Below are positions 1 through 11,647 of a stretch of 64,000 nucleotides of DNA, in pieces. The translations under genes and the position numbers were made by a program. The notes below the pieces were generated by a model. The model searched no databases and was not told where the DNA came from. It saw nothing but the letters and a program-made list of their open reading frames with translations. Every line of letters begins with the position of its first letter. Position 1 is the first letter of the stretch. The DNA comes from Anthostomella pinea. Taxonomy: Eukaryota > Ascomycota > Sordariomycetes > Xylariales > Xylariaceae. Location of the stretch: contig CAUWAG010000004.1 of NCBI GenBank assembly GCA_963556695.1, positions 3,038,001-3,102,000 of the forward strand. Reading direction: 5' to 3'.

Positions 1-78
1 TTCTGAGTCAAGACCCTGAAGTAATTTATTCTATAGACTAGTTCAGCCAGAGCCGTTGCCTGCCTGGCTGAGGGGGTA

Positions 79-329
79 TGTTGGATTAAAGGTGAGTCCA
101 GAGGGCACCTTGATAGGTAGACACCGGAGCCTAGTTGTTCCGTCCCGATCCAGCCCCCTCTGGCACAAAACTGCCACGGTCGCACGAGGACACTCTAGAG
201 AGACAGAATATATACACACACACACACTTCAACCTCACAATTGGCTCAAATCTGACAGATCGGGACGGAACAACTAGGCTCCGGTATCTACCTATCAAGG
301 TGCCCTCTGGGCTCACCTTTAATCCAACA
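79..329. repeat. Inverted-repeat element with 72-bp arms
   Basis: Positions 79-150 and 258-329 are inverted copies of each other. Both outer ends begin TGTTGGATTAAAGG and the arms differ at only about two positions. They enclose about 107 bp that include a short (CA)n run near 213-225. The same peptide-like string appears on both strands because of this symmetry, so the ORFs here are shadows. I find no matching direct duplication immediately outside the arms. It could be a MITE-like foldback element or two LTR-end fragments joined head to head; the TG outer ends fit either. Confidence 0.7.
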
Positions 330-454
330 AGACCAAGCCCCAGCATCTGAGTGTCTTCTAGTTGCCAGAAGCCTCTATCGTTCTTTGTGTTGACTTACCT
401 CAGAATATAAACCCTATAGAACCCTTTAGCCTTATAAGTTAGACGGCTCGTCAC

Positions 455-665
455 AGTTACGGGTTTTTATTTTATTTTATTTTTTATAATAGGTATAAAG
501 TTGGCAATAACGTAAAGTGTATAAGTATAAGTTCATATAGTAACGAATATATTAACATACTTTGAATGGCTACTTTTTTATAAACTTTTCTTTTATCGCT
601 CGCGTTTAAAATACTTGTTATATATATATTTACAACATAAAAAATACTTCATATAAAACAAGAAA
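455..665. repeat. AT-rich patch
   Basis: Mostly A and T with TATA and TTTT runs, in sharp contrast to the flanking sequence. It has no ORF of interest. It resembles the larger AT-rich islands in this window and is probably RIP-degraded repeat DNA; the original element cannot be recognised. Confidence 0.5.
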
Positions 666-1301
666 CCGAGAGCCCCGCTTTAGCTTGCAACATGCCCCGT
701 AAGGGCACGTAACGAAGCGAGTATCTGCATTCAATGGAGGCAAAACTGTCAGCGGCGTTAGGAGGTGATCAGGACCCCTGGAACGCTGGCTCTAGTGCTG
801 GCAGCGTTGCTATGATAGGGCAGATCCTTCGCGGCTTTCCCAAAACGGCAATCCATACTCGACAGGCTTCATCTCCACCCCCCCCCCCCCTTTCTACTGC
901 TGTACCACCTACATATGTTTCCATGTTTGGCCCATGGTTCTTATGTGCGTACAAGGAACTTCTCGATTCGGGGGAGCACAATAGCGTTGCATCGACGCCC
1001 TACAGCAGCAAAGCTCGCAACTCTTGCAGCAATTGGAGACGGGGCGCCGCATGGTGACCATCTTCCCTCACCGGTCTGGATACATACACCTTGGAAATAC
1101 ATCACACTATTGGCAGAGAACATGAAGAGTATGGTAATCATCAGATAATCCAAGGTGACCTTTCTAGTGAAGCGACCTTTGACGAGGCATCTTCAGACTG
1201 GAGATACAGTAGTCCCCATCTGCAAGCAGCCAACCCACTTCAGCAGCACCAACCTCGACTACATAAACGTGAAAAAGAAACTGACACCCCTCACAGCTAG
1301 C
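666..1301. other. Intergenic, no gene seen
   Basis: Ordinary base composition, with small overlapping ORFs on both strands that look like chance ORFs. A poly-C run lies near 878-890. It probably contains the 3' flank of the minus-strand Ppo gene. Confidence 0.4.
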
Positions 1302-4300
1302 TCAGTCATAGCAGATCTTCATAGTGCACGGAAAGGGGAAGTACGCGCCCCTATCCTCCCTCATGTACACAAAGAACCCACCAGGCCGAGGGATCTTTTT
1401 CAGCTCCCCCTGCGGACCAGGGGCTCGTCGAATATTTCTCAGCTTGAAGACAGACCGGAACATCTCTGTCAACCCAACTTGGGCGGCGTTCCGTCCGAGG
1501 CACGCGTGTGGTCCCAGTCCGAAGTGGATGTACGTACTCAGGGGGCGACGGGGGTTTACCTTCTCCGGGCCCGGGAAGTGCTCTGCGTCCTTCGCGGCGC
1601 CCACCTGTTGCAGTTCATGATTAGCTTTACTATAGATGCTGAAGCCAGGGTAATCAAGAGCACGCTTCGGATTACTCACAAAGCTGACGAAGACGCGATC
1701 CTTGGCCTTGACATAAACTTCGCGCCCATCATCCTCTCGGATGAAGTCGTCGGCCGCTGCTTTGCGGTACGAGCCGAACGTGCCCGCGAGTCGAATGCCT
1801 TCCATGCAGTATCCCAACAACAGGGAATCAGTCTCGTCCGAGGACGAAAGATTGGCTATGCGGTACATCTCTGGTAGGTATCTCGACCCGGCTGGAGTCA
1901 GATAGTAGTCGACCGCTTGGGCGAACTGTTGCTAGGTCAGTCACTTGGTCGGCAACCAGAAGACGATGCATTGAGACATACCACTCCCGCGATATTCGGC
2001 ACAGACGCAACCGCCGTCAGCAGGACCTGGCTCCACACAATATCCTCGTTCTTCAGACCCGCCTTGGAAAGACCCCTGATCAAGTTATCCCCATACGACG
2101 CCAGCGGGTCGTCTTTCTTCGGCTTGGCAGCGAAAAACCCGCCGATGCCACCAAAGCCTGTCGTCTGCTTCACATTGGCCTCGATGATCTGGCCCAGCTG
2201 CGTCGCGACAGTCTTGGCCGCCTGCCGCACGGGAAACGACTTGACGAGGTCGAAATCGAAGAAGATGCATGCGGAGATAATGGCCAGGACCATGTACAGC
2301 TCCTGTTCCGTGTAGATACCCTTGGGGTGTTCCTTGGTCTGCAGCGGCAGGTTGAACATGCGGGTGGCGAAGTGGACGGGGCCGATGTTGCCGACGTCCC
2401 GGATGATGTCGACGAAATTCTGGCCCGCGAGCCTGTATGTCTTCTCCTTTATGAGCTGCTCTGTGATCTGCGCGTAGAAGGCCTTGATGTTCCGCTGCCA
2501 GTCGTCCTTGTACAGCTGGGCGTGCACGCACTTCCGCTGGTTGGCGTGCAGGGCCGAGTCCCCTGAGAGCATGAAGCGGCTGCCGCCCTCGCCCATGAGG
2601 AAGGACAGGCCTTCGTGCCAGGTGACTTTGTATTTGTCCTGATTCTCGAGCACATACTGCGCTCCACCATAGGTTGTGATGTTCACGCGTTCGGGGATGA
2701 ATGATGGACGGTCATAATTGAAGTCTTGGACGCGGCCGAGATTGGTCAGGATCTCCTTGGTCTCGCTTGGAACTGCGGTCTATGTCAGTGACAACGACCG
2801 CGAATTGTGAGAGTCCACGACTACGTACCGACCATGGGGTAGTGTGCGTAGACCGAGTTTGCCTTGAAGTGGTTCGGGAAAGCTCGGATGAACAGCTTGT
2901 AGAAAACACATCCTTGGTTCATATTCAGATCGTACGCCACTTCGTTGAAGCCCCAGGACGTCAAGTATCGCGGGTTGTAGTCGGTGGTGTAGAAGCGATC
3001 GCCACGAGTCAGACACACCGCATCCGACAGGATCACTCGAGAGATGGTGTACGTCGGCTATGTAAGGTCAATGAGCACGTGTCGGGCTATAGGGACGCCG
3101 GGGCCAGCTTACAGCGATACCGACACCAGGCACCATCGGCTCTTTGGCTTCTTCGGCAACCAGACCGGGGTAGAGCTCCACGAAATCGGGATGCCCATAT
3201 AGGTTTTCGAGAGACTCCGCAATCTCCGGATCCGAGTTGATGTCCTGAAACTTCTCATACGGCTTGAGACCGAAGTGTTTACGGAACTCGTTCAAGCCTG
3301 CGACGTTCCACTTTCGGCCTTGGAGTATGCCCAAGATCTCGACGGGCTTCATGGACTGCGGTACGTTGCGGCCGCCGAAGGCCCCTGCGCAATCCTCGAC
3401 CGCGTCCGAGATGCAGCCGACGAGGTCGTCGTCATTGAACTTGCCATCGGCGCCGCGTTTGAAGCCGCCGAATTCACGCTCGGCAGGGTCTTCGGGGATG
3501 CTCTTCTCGAACTTGACGAAGCCCATGATCATGTCCTGGGTGCTGAGGCTTAACGGGTCCTTGCCGAAAAGCTCTTGGTAGAAGTCTTGGACCCATTGGT
3601 CGTCTTTGGCTGAGATGCAGGAGTGCCATCTGTTTCGTTCGTCAGCTAACGTGATCTAACCCTAACCCTAACCCTAACCCTAAGTCAAACGCCCCTTTAG
3701 AAAACTGCTTATGCCGCGTGATTATGCAAATCATTACTTCAACTGCTTGACAGGGCAACTTACCTGTAGCAAAGGTTGAACTCAGCTGATACCATACTAC
3801 CTGTCCCTCTTTCAGACCCTGCATGGGTGCCAGCATCGCGGCCCATTTCCACGCGAGGATCAAGCGTCCACGTCGTGTTGCTTCGGTTCAGATTGATAAT
3901 GTTGCGAACATAGTCAACGAGTGTGATATTAATATACAGACCCGAAGTGACAAGGCGAGCGGTCTGGAAGAGGTCGTTGTCGTATTTCTTCCAAGCAGCG
4001 GCCGCCTTCTCTTCGTCCAACCCTGGCGGTGGCGGTGTGAAGCGACCACCCTCGTTGATGGCAGCAAGATTCGTCGCAACGTGGTTATGGAAGCGATTGA
4101 ACATGATCAATATGGCAGCGATACCAGGTGGTTGTCCCACAAGACGCTTGTCGGCAAAGACATCGGGCTTCATCATGCCGTGCTTGAACGTGCGCACGTT
4201 GTCTTGCATGTCCTGGTTGCTGCCATATAGCGGAGAGAGGTCCAAGAAAGATGAAGTCTTCGTCTTGGTCATGTCATTGTGGTCGGTCCAGAAGAGGTCA

Positions 4301-5095
4301 TGGATGATAATGGTGGCCCAGTACCAGAGCACCGAGGAGACATTGTTTGGGTGCTTGCGGTACTGGGTCCGCTTCATGATCGACTCGAAGATCAGGCCCG
4401 GGTCTGGCATGGCTCCAAGTGGAACGATGCCCGGCCGGCAGGTCCGCGCATACGTAGAACCAGCGGCTCCGAGCATGGGCTGCATCGGGTTGTTCCATGA
4501 TCCATCTGCCATTCGGTATTGATGTTTATCTCCCATGTAGAGCAAAGGCGGATGGTCGAGGGTGTTCCATAGCTCATCAAGGAGTCGATTGGTGACTTCT
4601 TCTCGCAGTCGTGACCTATCAGGCAGCCCTGCCACCATCTGGATAGCGTGTTCCATGATCATAGTCTTGTCATCGACGAGCTGCTCCCCCTTCAGCTTGC
4701 CCTTCACGAGGGTCATGACTGTCTTCACGTCTAGATGGCTGTTAGGAACTGCTACTGCCTAAGAGTTGCAGGGTAGGTCTACCTTTTTTGGTAATGTACT
4801 TCAAGTCTTGCTTCAGCCCCGTCCTTTTGTTCGCTTCGCTGAATGTCCCAGCTCCATTCTGGGTAGGGATGGGCTTCCGCGAGGTTTGCATCAGTTGACC
4901 AAACTGAGCGAATGCTTTTGCCACTCCTTCGCGGTCTGCCTTTGGTATGCCTTCTGGTTTCTCCTTCTTGAAGTGGCTCTTCTCGGGAGACGCTGTCGAT
5001 GCCTTGCCCATTGTCGAAGAGCTGTCCCAGTCGTCGTGATCGTCCCCGTCGACATTGCTATCGTAAAGCCCGTTGGATCTATTATTGCGGGCCAT
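1302..5095 (-). CDS. ppo: Ppo-type fatty acid dioxygenase / cytochrome P450 fusion (linoleate diol synthase family)
   Basis: Six exons read on the minus strand: 5095-4800, 4738-3764, 3629-3113, 3057-2829, 2772-1982 and 1925-1302. All junctions are GT-AG and keep phase, giving 1143 aa. The N-terminal half is a heme peroxidase-like dioxygenase. It has the distal His in IIIHDLFWTD (about His245) and the YRWH motif (Tyr423, His426), split across the 3630-3763 intron; the Tyr is the family's catalytic radical residue. The C-terminal half is a P450 with the heme-thiolate motif FGLGPHACLG (Cys1078). Having the Cys argues against the PpoC/10R-DOX type, which lacks it. Such enzymes oxygenate linoleate to hydroperoxides and rearrange them to diols, making psi-factor oxylipins that control sporulation. 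Oddities: the I-helix reads Asn932-Ile-Ala-Gly935 where diol synthases have AsnXXGln, and intron 2 carries telomere-type repeats. Confidence 0.93.
3656..3684 (-). repeat. Telomere-type (TTAGGG)4 tract inside an intron
   Basis: On the minus strand four consecutive TTAGGG units followed by TTAG lie inside the 134-nt intron (3630-3763) of the Ppo gene, between the two halves of the YRWH motif. TTAGGG is the telomere unit of most filamentous fungi. The tract does not disturb the splice sites. Confidence 0.9.
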
Positions 5096-6694
5096 TTTGC
5101 TCTGATTGCCAAGTGCAATGACTCTGAGCGGTCAATCGTCAAATGGTGGTGGGCTTTGGTGTTGAGTCGTGTTTCTTTCGGATACAGGATTTGAACAACC
5201 CTCGGCGGCAACCCTCGGGTTTACTTCAAGACTTGCCGCCTCGGTGATCTTTCCAAAGGGGAAGGCAAATGTGACGCGAAGTAAATTATGAGAGCTCTTC
5301 GTGGTGGTGCCTATATCAAGTCTTACATCCGCCACCCGAAGCCCATTCATGCAACTAGTCTCCCAACCATGCCGAGACTTCATGACTGTCCAATGAAGAA
5401 GTGACGGTGACAACTCCGACAATATATTGTGAGACAACGATCTACGACATGAGCGGGGTAGTCTCAGAATAGCTGTGTCTAGGTAACCATCAACGGCACC
5501 GAACGACTGGTCTCACAGTTGTGTCTGGCGGTGATTACTGTACAATCACCCTTCTTGCGTCTTCATCCACGCACCTTAAACCCCTTTCCAAAGTGTCCAT
5601 ATGAGCGAACAAGCACCCTGGAATAAACACTTGTGCTTCAATTCGCTGCTCTATGCATGTAAGGTCTTCTCCATAATTTTGATTCCACTAGTTCGGCTAT
5701 CTTCATGTACCAAGGACTCGAGTTAGAAATAGTGTGCGGAGACCTCTGGGAGTTCGGCGTGTGAGCCTCTGGTTTCTCCCTCAGCCAGCCACTCTGAACG
5801 TGAGCACACCGTAGGCGGTCTCGAATCAGTGATCAATCCCGAGACATGGCTGCTTGATAAAGGATGATACCGCCAGTAACGCCGTGTATAATGTGACTGT
5901 CCTCCCATGTGGCAGCCGCACTCCGTGACCGGCGTTCTGCAGACGGCCAATGAAGCTCCTCTATAGGTCAGTCTGTACCATACGCATAGATCGGCGTTAC
6001 TATATTGGCAAGCCGTCCAGCCGGAATGGTCTAGCTGCCAGGTTCCGTTGGTGAGAGCTCAGGGGTGGCCGCAGGCGCCATGGTCTTTCGATGTCTCACA
6101 GAGTCGCCCTATTAAAACTGCTATCATACGTTCAGCCTCACAATCGCAAGAGAATGATGCCCTCATCCTGCAGATCTTGTGTAGGACGATGGTATGATTC
6201 ATCCAACCATCGTCTCTACTGGGGAAGTCATCATCATCCATGGATGATCTTCCCAGCCACCATAGATGGGGAGGGCCGTCACTGCTCGAGATTTCGCGAT
6301 CTTTTACGCCCCCTCACTCGCGACCTGCTTCCATTGTCTGCTCAGTGGCTTGTAGACGACCGGCATCCGCTCGTTGCTGAGACAGATGGTCAAACCTAAG
6401 GGGATTACCATGTTACGGCATCTCTCACCGGCAATAAACCGCGTCCCCCCCCCCACCTCAAAAGGACAGAAGGCTCTTAAGCGAGGCACTCATCATATGA
6501 CCTTGGTGGCCACAATTGTGCGACTGAAGGCAAGTTGCCTACACTTGTGGTATCTCAGCCAACACACCATACTTGTTCACCCCGCTGCGCGTAGCGAAAT
6601 CGAGTACAAGTTTTAGCCGTCTCGTGTTTCCTCGTGCTCTGTAGCGCAACCTGCTGTACGCACCCACCAAGACGCCGAGCGGAGAACCTTCATC
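5096..6694. other. Intergenic region between divergent genes
   Basis: A 1.6-kb spacer between the 5' ends of the minus-strand Ppo gene and the plus-strand DUF2235 gene. It must hold both promoters. Only small unsupported ORFs are present. A poly-C stretch lies near 6447. I see no RNA gene or repeat. Confidence 0.5.
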
Positions 6695-9104
6695 ATGAAC
6701 CCGTTTCACCTCTCTCCTGAGGTGCCGAAGGGACCGCCTGTAAACTCAAAAGGCAGCACCACAGCAACTCAAGACTTCGGCGATGAGGTTCATCAACCTG
6801 CCCAATCATCAACAATGAATCCTGCTCTAGAACCTTGTCGTGCTCCGAACAAGCTTGTGCTATGCTTTGACGGGACTGGCAACAAGTTCCGGGGAGACGA
6901 TAGCGACAGTAACATCTTGAAGATCTTCAGGTGTTTGGATCGTGAAGCTGGTGACCAGTGTACGTCAAAGGCCCCGATAACTTACCGAGCGTTCACTGCT
7001 GTTTGCTAATCGTCTAGCCAATAGACCACTACTACCAGCCGGGTATCGGGACGTATATTACCTCGAATTCACTTTCACATACCAGTGTCGGGGCTCGCGT
7101 CCGATCATGGGTTCTGAAAGCGAAAGACTCAGCCATCGGATCCAGCTTCGATCAACATGTCGTCGGAGGGTATCGATTTCTGATGCGCTTCTGTAAGTAA
7201 ACCATTTGATTTAGTTCGTAGCTCTTCCATGCACTTGAAGAGCTTGGATTGCCCTTTTCACCCTGTGTGTGGATTCAGATCGCCTCCTTGTCCACGATAT
7301 CCCCCCCTTTCCCCCTTCCGGCTGCATGGCCACGTGACCCCTCTTTGAATCCCAACCCACCTCCCTTACATCCATTACATCGGCAGCGAACACAGCACAA
7401 TATTATCAGTTTCTTCCTTACTGTGAGCTTGTACGGTTTTATCCTACTAACAGGAACTGCTGGAGACGACCCAGGTGATGAGATTTACTTCTTCGGTTTC
7501 TCTCGGGGGGCCTATGTGGCCAGGTTCCTCGCAGAGATGCTCGACTTCGTCGGGCTGCTCTCACACGGAAACGAAGAGATGGTCGCATTCGCCTGGAAAG
7601 CGTTCTCGGAATGGCAGGCCCGCCAGACTAGCGACAGCAGGGAGCACAGGGACAAACGCCGCGAGATGTTCCGATTTATGAAAGGATTCCGAGAGACATT
7701 CAGCCGACCCGTGGAGAGAATACGGTTTCTTGGCTTGTTCGACACGGTCAATTCGGTTCCCCGGTTCGAGGCGGCTTGGATGCAGCAGTCGAAATTCCCG
7801 TATACTGCGCGGAGTACCGCTAAGGTGAGTCCACTGCCTATAATCTACCGTCAGAGTGGTCTGGCCAGCCTCTTTCTGACCCTGTCTTAGGTAATCCGCC
7901 ACTGTGTTTCAATAGACGAGCGCCGCGCGAAGTTCCGGCAAGATCTCATCTACCAAGGCGTCGGCAGAGGTCATAAACGCACGGAATCTATCGCACGTGA
8001 GAAGCTTCATGAGATGGTGCACGAGAGATACCGTGCGCGGCGTCAAGCTGTTTCAGGAGCTGCAGCAAGGGACAGCACAACACGAGGCCGCCGCGAGTCT
8101 GCACCGTCTCTAGACGAAGACACATTTCGGCCTTATTCGCGATCAAAGTCGCGAGAGACACGAAACTCGAAGGAGGGCACCCGATACTCGAAGGACGTCA
8201 TCAATCACGGCGGTGACGCCCAACCTGAGGTATCCCAGGGGTTGTACCAAGACGACGGTGAAGACTCCGAGGATGATGAGCAGGATATTGACGAGATCTG
8301 GTATAGTAGACCCTTGAATTGAACCTAAACTACCAGCAACCAGACTAATCGGTATTCAGGTTCGCGGGCGGGCATGGCGACGTGGGGGGAGGATGGGAAT
8401 TGGTTCCCGGCGAGAAACCAGCCAGTCACATACCACTCACGTGGATGATTAGGGAGGCTGGAAAGGCCGGCCTCAATTTTGATCCTGTGAAGCTAGTCGA
8501 TATGGGAGTCTCTGAAGCTCTGCAGGACTCGGACGACCCCCCGAGCACGAATGAGAGCCCCGACATCCGCGTCGACGTGACCGCCCCAACACCCCTGGCG
8601 TCCTTTGAAGGTGGTCCTGTCAACGACCCAAAGGAGGATTGGGCTCACTTCAGACAGGAGAGCAGCGAGGAGAAGAACCACGAGAAATCCAGCCCGTTCC
8701 ATCAGATGCTCCACCAAGCTCACGTGGCTCTCGTTCACGACTCGCTCCAGTTCGGATCCGGCCTGACGAAGAGACAGGTAATCAGCTGGAAGATCATGGA
8801 GTACATGCCTTTCCGGAGGATGGACCTGCAGTCGGATGGGACATGGAAACCCATCCGTTGGCCGTTACCGTGCGGTGAGACGCGTGACATCCCACATACG
8901 GCACGTGTGCATGGCTCTGTCATCCGTCGGATGCGAGAGGACAAGTCCTACCGACCCGGTAACCTCATCGTGGGCGGGGGAGGTCGCGGCATGCGAAGGG
9001 CCCCAGAAGAGTACGGTATTGGAGAGTGGGAATGCGTGACAGGACGTGGGGACCCGGTGGAGGAGGTCTGGGTGAAGAAAACTCCTTCGCCAAGTGAATG
9101 TTGA
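6695..9104 (+). CDS. DUF2235 domain protein (alpha/beta-hydrolase-like)
   Basis: Five exons: 6695-6959, 7025-7192, 7466-7824, 7891-8300 and 8360-9104; phases agree and give 648 aa. The DUF2235 signatures appear in order: LVLCFDGTGNKF near residue 50, HYYQPGIGTY just after intron 1, DPGDEIYFFGFSRGAYVAR with the GxSxG-type nucleophile elbow (GFSRG), FLGLFDTVNSVP, and WFAGGHGDVGGGW. The acceptor of intron 2 was set at 7465 because it joins the conserved FYDPGDEIYFFGF; the nearer AG at 7453 gives a stop. Intron 2 is unusually long at 273 nt. DUF2235 proteins resemble bacterial type VI phospholipase effectors by fold, but fungal members have no proven substrate. A charged, Arg/Ser-rich insertion (about residues 320-400) separates two parts of the domain. 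The molecular function is not established. Confidence 0.88.
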
Positions 9105-9595
9105 GGAGACAAGATAGGCGATTGAGGGACGCACATAACATGGTATCAATCACTGAATGGAAGGTATAATACGTAAACATGGTCAATATGTAATCAACAG
9201 CGCCCTGTCTTGAACTATTCACGCAGCATCGTTGTTCCCTGTCACTCAGGGGTTATAGTTAGGTTGATTAGGGTTAGGATTAGATGAAGTTGGTTAGGGT
9301 TAGGGTTAGATGGAAATGGTGAGTAGTTGACAGTCCTTACTAGAACAAGCTGATCACGAGGTTGTGCCGTCCGTCCATGTGTAGCATAACCGGCTGACAT
9401 ACTACGAAGGTCAGATGAAGCGGTAAAACAGTCTTGACATGATGCGGAAAGGCGCGGGTATCTCATGACTCTGCATACCTACTTCAGTAGCCGACGCCCT
9501 TCCCCTGTCTGTCGTCACGCGAGCTCCCGGTCTGCATTCGGAGCCGCAGACAGGCAGTCTCGAGGCTGCCGGATACCTCAATCTACCTGATCCTA
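9105..9595. other. Intergenic between convergent genes, with telomere-like repeats
   Basis: The spacer separates the 3' ends of the DUF2235 gene and the sugar porter gene. It contains degenerate TTAGGG repeats at about 9250-9312 and otherwise nothing recognisable. Confidence 0.5.
9250..9312 (+). repeat. Degenerate interstitial TTAGGG repeats
   Basis: Imperfect telomere-type units on the plus strand: GATTAGGGTTAGGATTAG followed by GGTTAGGGTTAGGGTTAG, interrupted by AT-containing spacers. It is the second such tract in the window, in opposite orientation to the one at 3656-3684. Confidence 0.8.
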
Positions 9596-11647
9596 TCAGT
9601 GGTCCGCAGCCGGAGCTTGAGCCATGACGATCCGACGCGCCTCAGCCTCGACATAAACCTGCGGTCGTTCGCGCTGTGTGAGCTCTTTATTCCCCAAGAC
9701 GAACCAAGAAGGATGGTGGAGGAATATCTCATCCATGTCCTCGAGTGTCCGCCGCGCCGTCTCGGGATACAGACACAGCACTATCGGGAAGAACGAGACG
9801 CAAATGACCGCCAAGACTAGAATATCGTTGTGAGGCATTAATGACAGCTGACATCCAGCGTGGACTGCGAGAGAGCACTTACTCAGATAGAAGCGCCATT
9901 GGAGGTTGTCGATCCCGACCTTGGTGAATTGGACGACCACGAACCCCATGATCCAGTTCGTGGCCGTAGCCGCCGCCGCGCCGCGGGTTCGCCAGCCGAG
10001 CGAGTTGATCTCGGCGGCGTAGACCCAGGGGACGCCTCCCCAGGTCGGCGCGAAGAAGACGTGGTAGAAGATGAACATCGACACGGCCACGCTGCCCAAC
10101 TTCGAACACGTCAGCTCGTATTCAGGTAAACTGGCCGGCATAAGGAGACTCGCTGTTTTCATCTGCGAAGGGTGGTCTTCTCCGGCCTTCAGACACAATG
10201 CCGAGATGAGGTGACAGCTAGCCATGCCCAGTGAGCCGAAGAGCATCAATTTGCGTCGTCCAACTCGATCTATCACGATCAGGCTGCCGAATGCGGCCAC
10301 GAGATAGATGGTGCCGCTGACCGCGGTCAGAAGCCTGCTCATCATACCCGACGTTCTCGTGGAGTAGAGTTGGTAGATAGAAGCCTGCAGTGAAACATGA
10401 GTCACGGACGGTGGGGGTGAATCAGATGTAACTACTCACCTAGTGCATTGATGCCGCTGAACTGCTGCATGAACTGTGTCCCGCAGGAAAGCAAGAGGCG
10501 TCGAAAGTTCTGTGTCTTGTCCGATGCCGGAGGGCGTCAATCAGTGGAACACGATTCTCGCGCTCCAACTGTATTGAGGCCAGTATCGAGCTATAATCCG
10601 CAGTGACAGACTCTCCCGTGCCAGAATCAGCGGAAGTATCATTCAGCCTTGATAGCACATGCATCGCCTCTTCGTCACGACCTACTAGTAGCAGCCACCG
10701 AGGAGACTCCGTGACGAAGGGGAAGAGTGGGAAGATGATGCACGGGAAGATCAGCTGGAGAGCCAGAGGGAATCGCCATTGCCATGGCCCGGCTCGGAAG
10801 TAGAGGGTGTAGCTGATCCAGTTGGCTAGGCAGAAGCAGGTAACGTTGGAAGATGCCCCGATGATGAGCAGACGGCCACGCATGTGGGACCTAGCACACT
10901 CTGTACCTGGTGTTAGCCAAATCTGAGGGGCAGTGTCCGGCTAAATAAGTAGGTGAGCCGTAGATCGTGGGCTTCCCGTTCAACGCACACTCGGAGGCGT
11001 AGTACTCGGTCCTGATCATAAAAAGAGGGGACAATGAGTAGGCTTAACAGTTACTCACCAGACAAAAACACTGGAGATGCAGTCGACGTGATACCGACCC
11101 CAACCCCATTAATGACACGTCCCACTATCATCTGCGGCAGGCTCCAAGAGAGGAACTGGAGTGTAGCACCCCAGGTGCTCAAAATGTGGCCCATGATGAT
11201 AGTCTTCTTACGGCCAAGCTTATCTCCCGAGACGAAGGCAAGCATAGCTCCAAAGAAGGCCCCGAGCTGTTATTCCATCGTAATGTCAGACATCTCGCGA
11301 TATTGATATCTCTAGGACTATTTGACGTGACATACCAGAAAACAACTCGTGACGATGCCGGAGACGTTCCCGTTCTTCGTCTGTGGAAACTGTTCTTTGA
11401 AGTCTGGCGAAACGAGCACGCCAGCAAAGACGCCCTGGGGGGAGGAGTTCAGCCACTCCCTAAGTAAGTGAGTCGGATCGATATCCACGAACCTGGCAGT
11501 ACCCGAACCAGCATGAGGACACTTCGAATCACATGATCAGCTTCGGACCCCCAGATTGTAGAACGGGGAACTCTTACTAGAATCGATGAGGGTTATCAGA
11601 GCGATCAGCCAGCCACCTCGCACACGGCTTTTCGGAGCGATGGCCAT
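9596..11647 (-). pseudogene. Sugar porter family MFS transporter, reading frame broken twice
   Basis: Exons on the minus strand: 11647-11578, 11521-11493, 11434-11336, 11266-11059, 10900-10440, 10384-9883 and 9816-9596. The product is a 12-TM hexose/quinate-type sugar porter. Visible signatures are DKLGRKKT after TM2, RGRLL, TESPRWLL, FMQQFSGINAL, DRVGRRKLM, VPWVYAAEINSLGWRTRG and the C-terminal PETARRTLEDMDEIF. Two frame changes interrupt it. The conserved block NFRRLLLSCGTQFMQQFSGINAL lies out of frame with the upstream exon (change near 10515-10530). The frame returns near 10344-10350, between LLHENVG and MSRLLTAVSG. In the unshifted frame a TAG falls at 10440-10442. A 41-nt intron with a poor donor could explain the first change but not the second. 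Either this is a decaying gene or there are two sequence errors. Confidence 0.72.

Noticed and set aside
1155..1877. 240-codon plus-strand ORF
   Set aside because: Antisense of the P450 domain exon of the Ppo gene.
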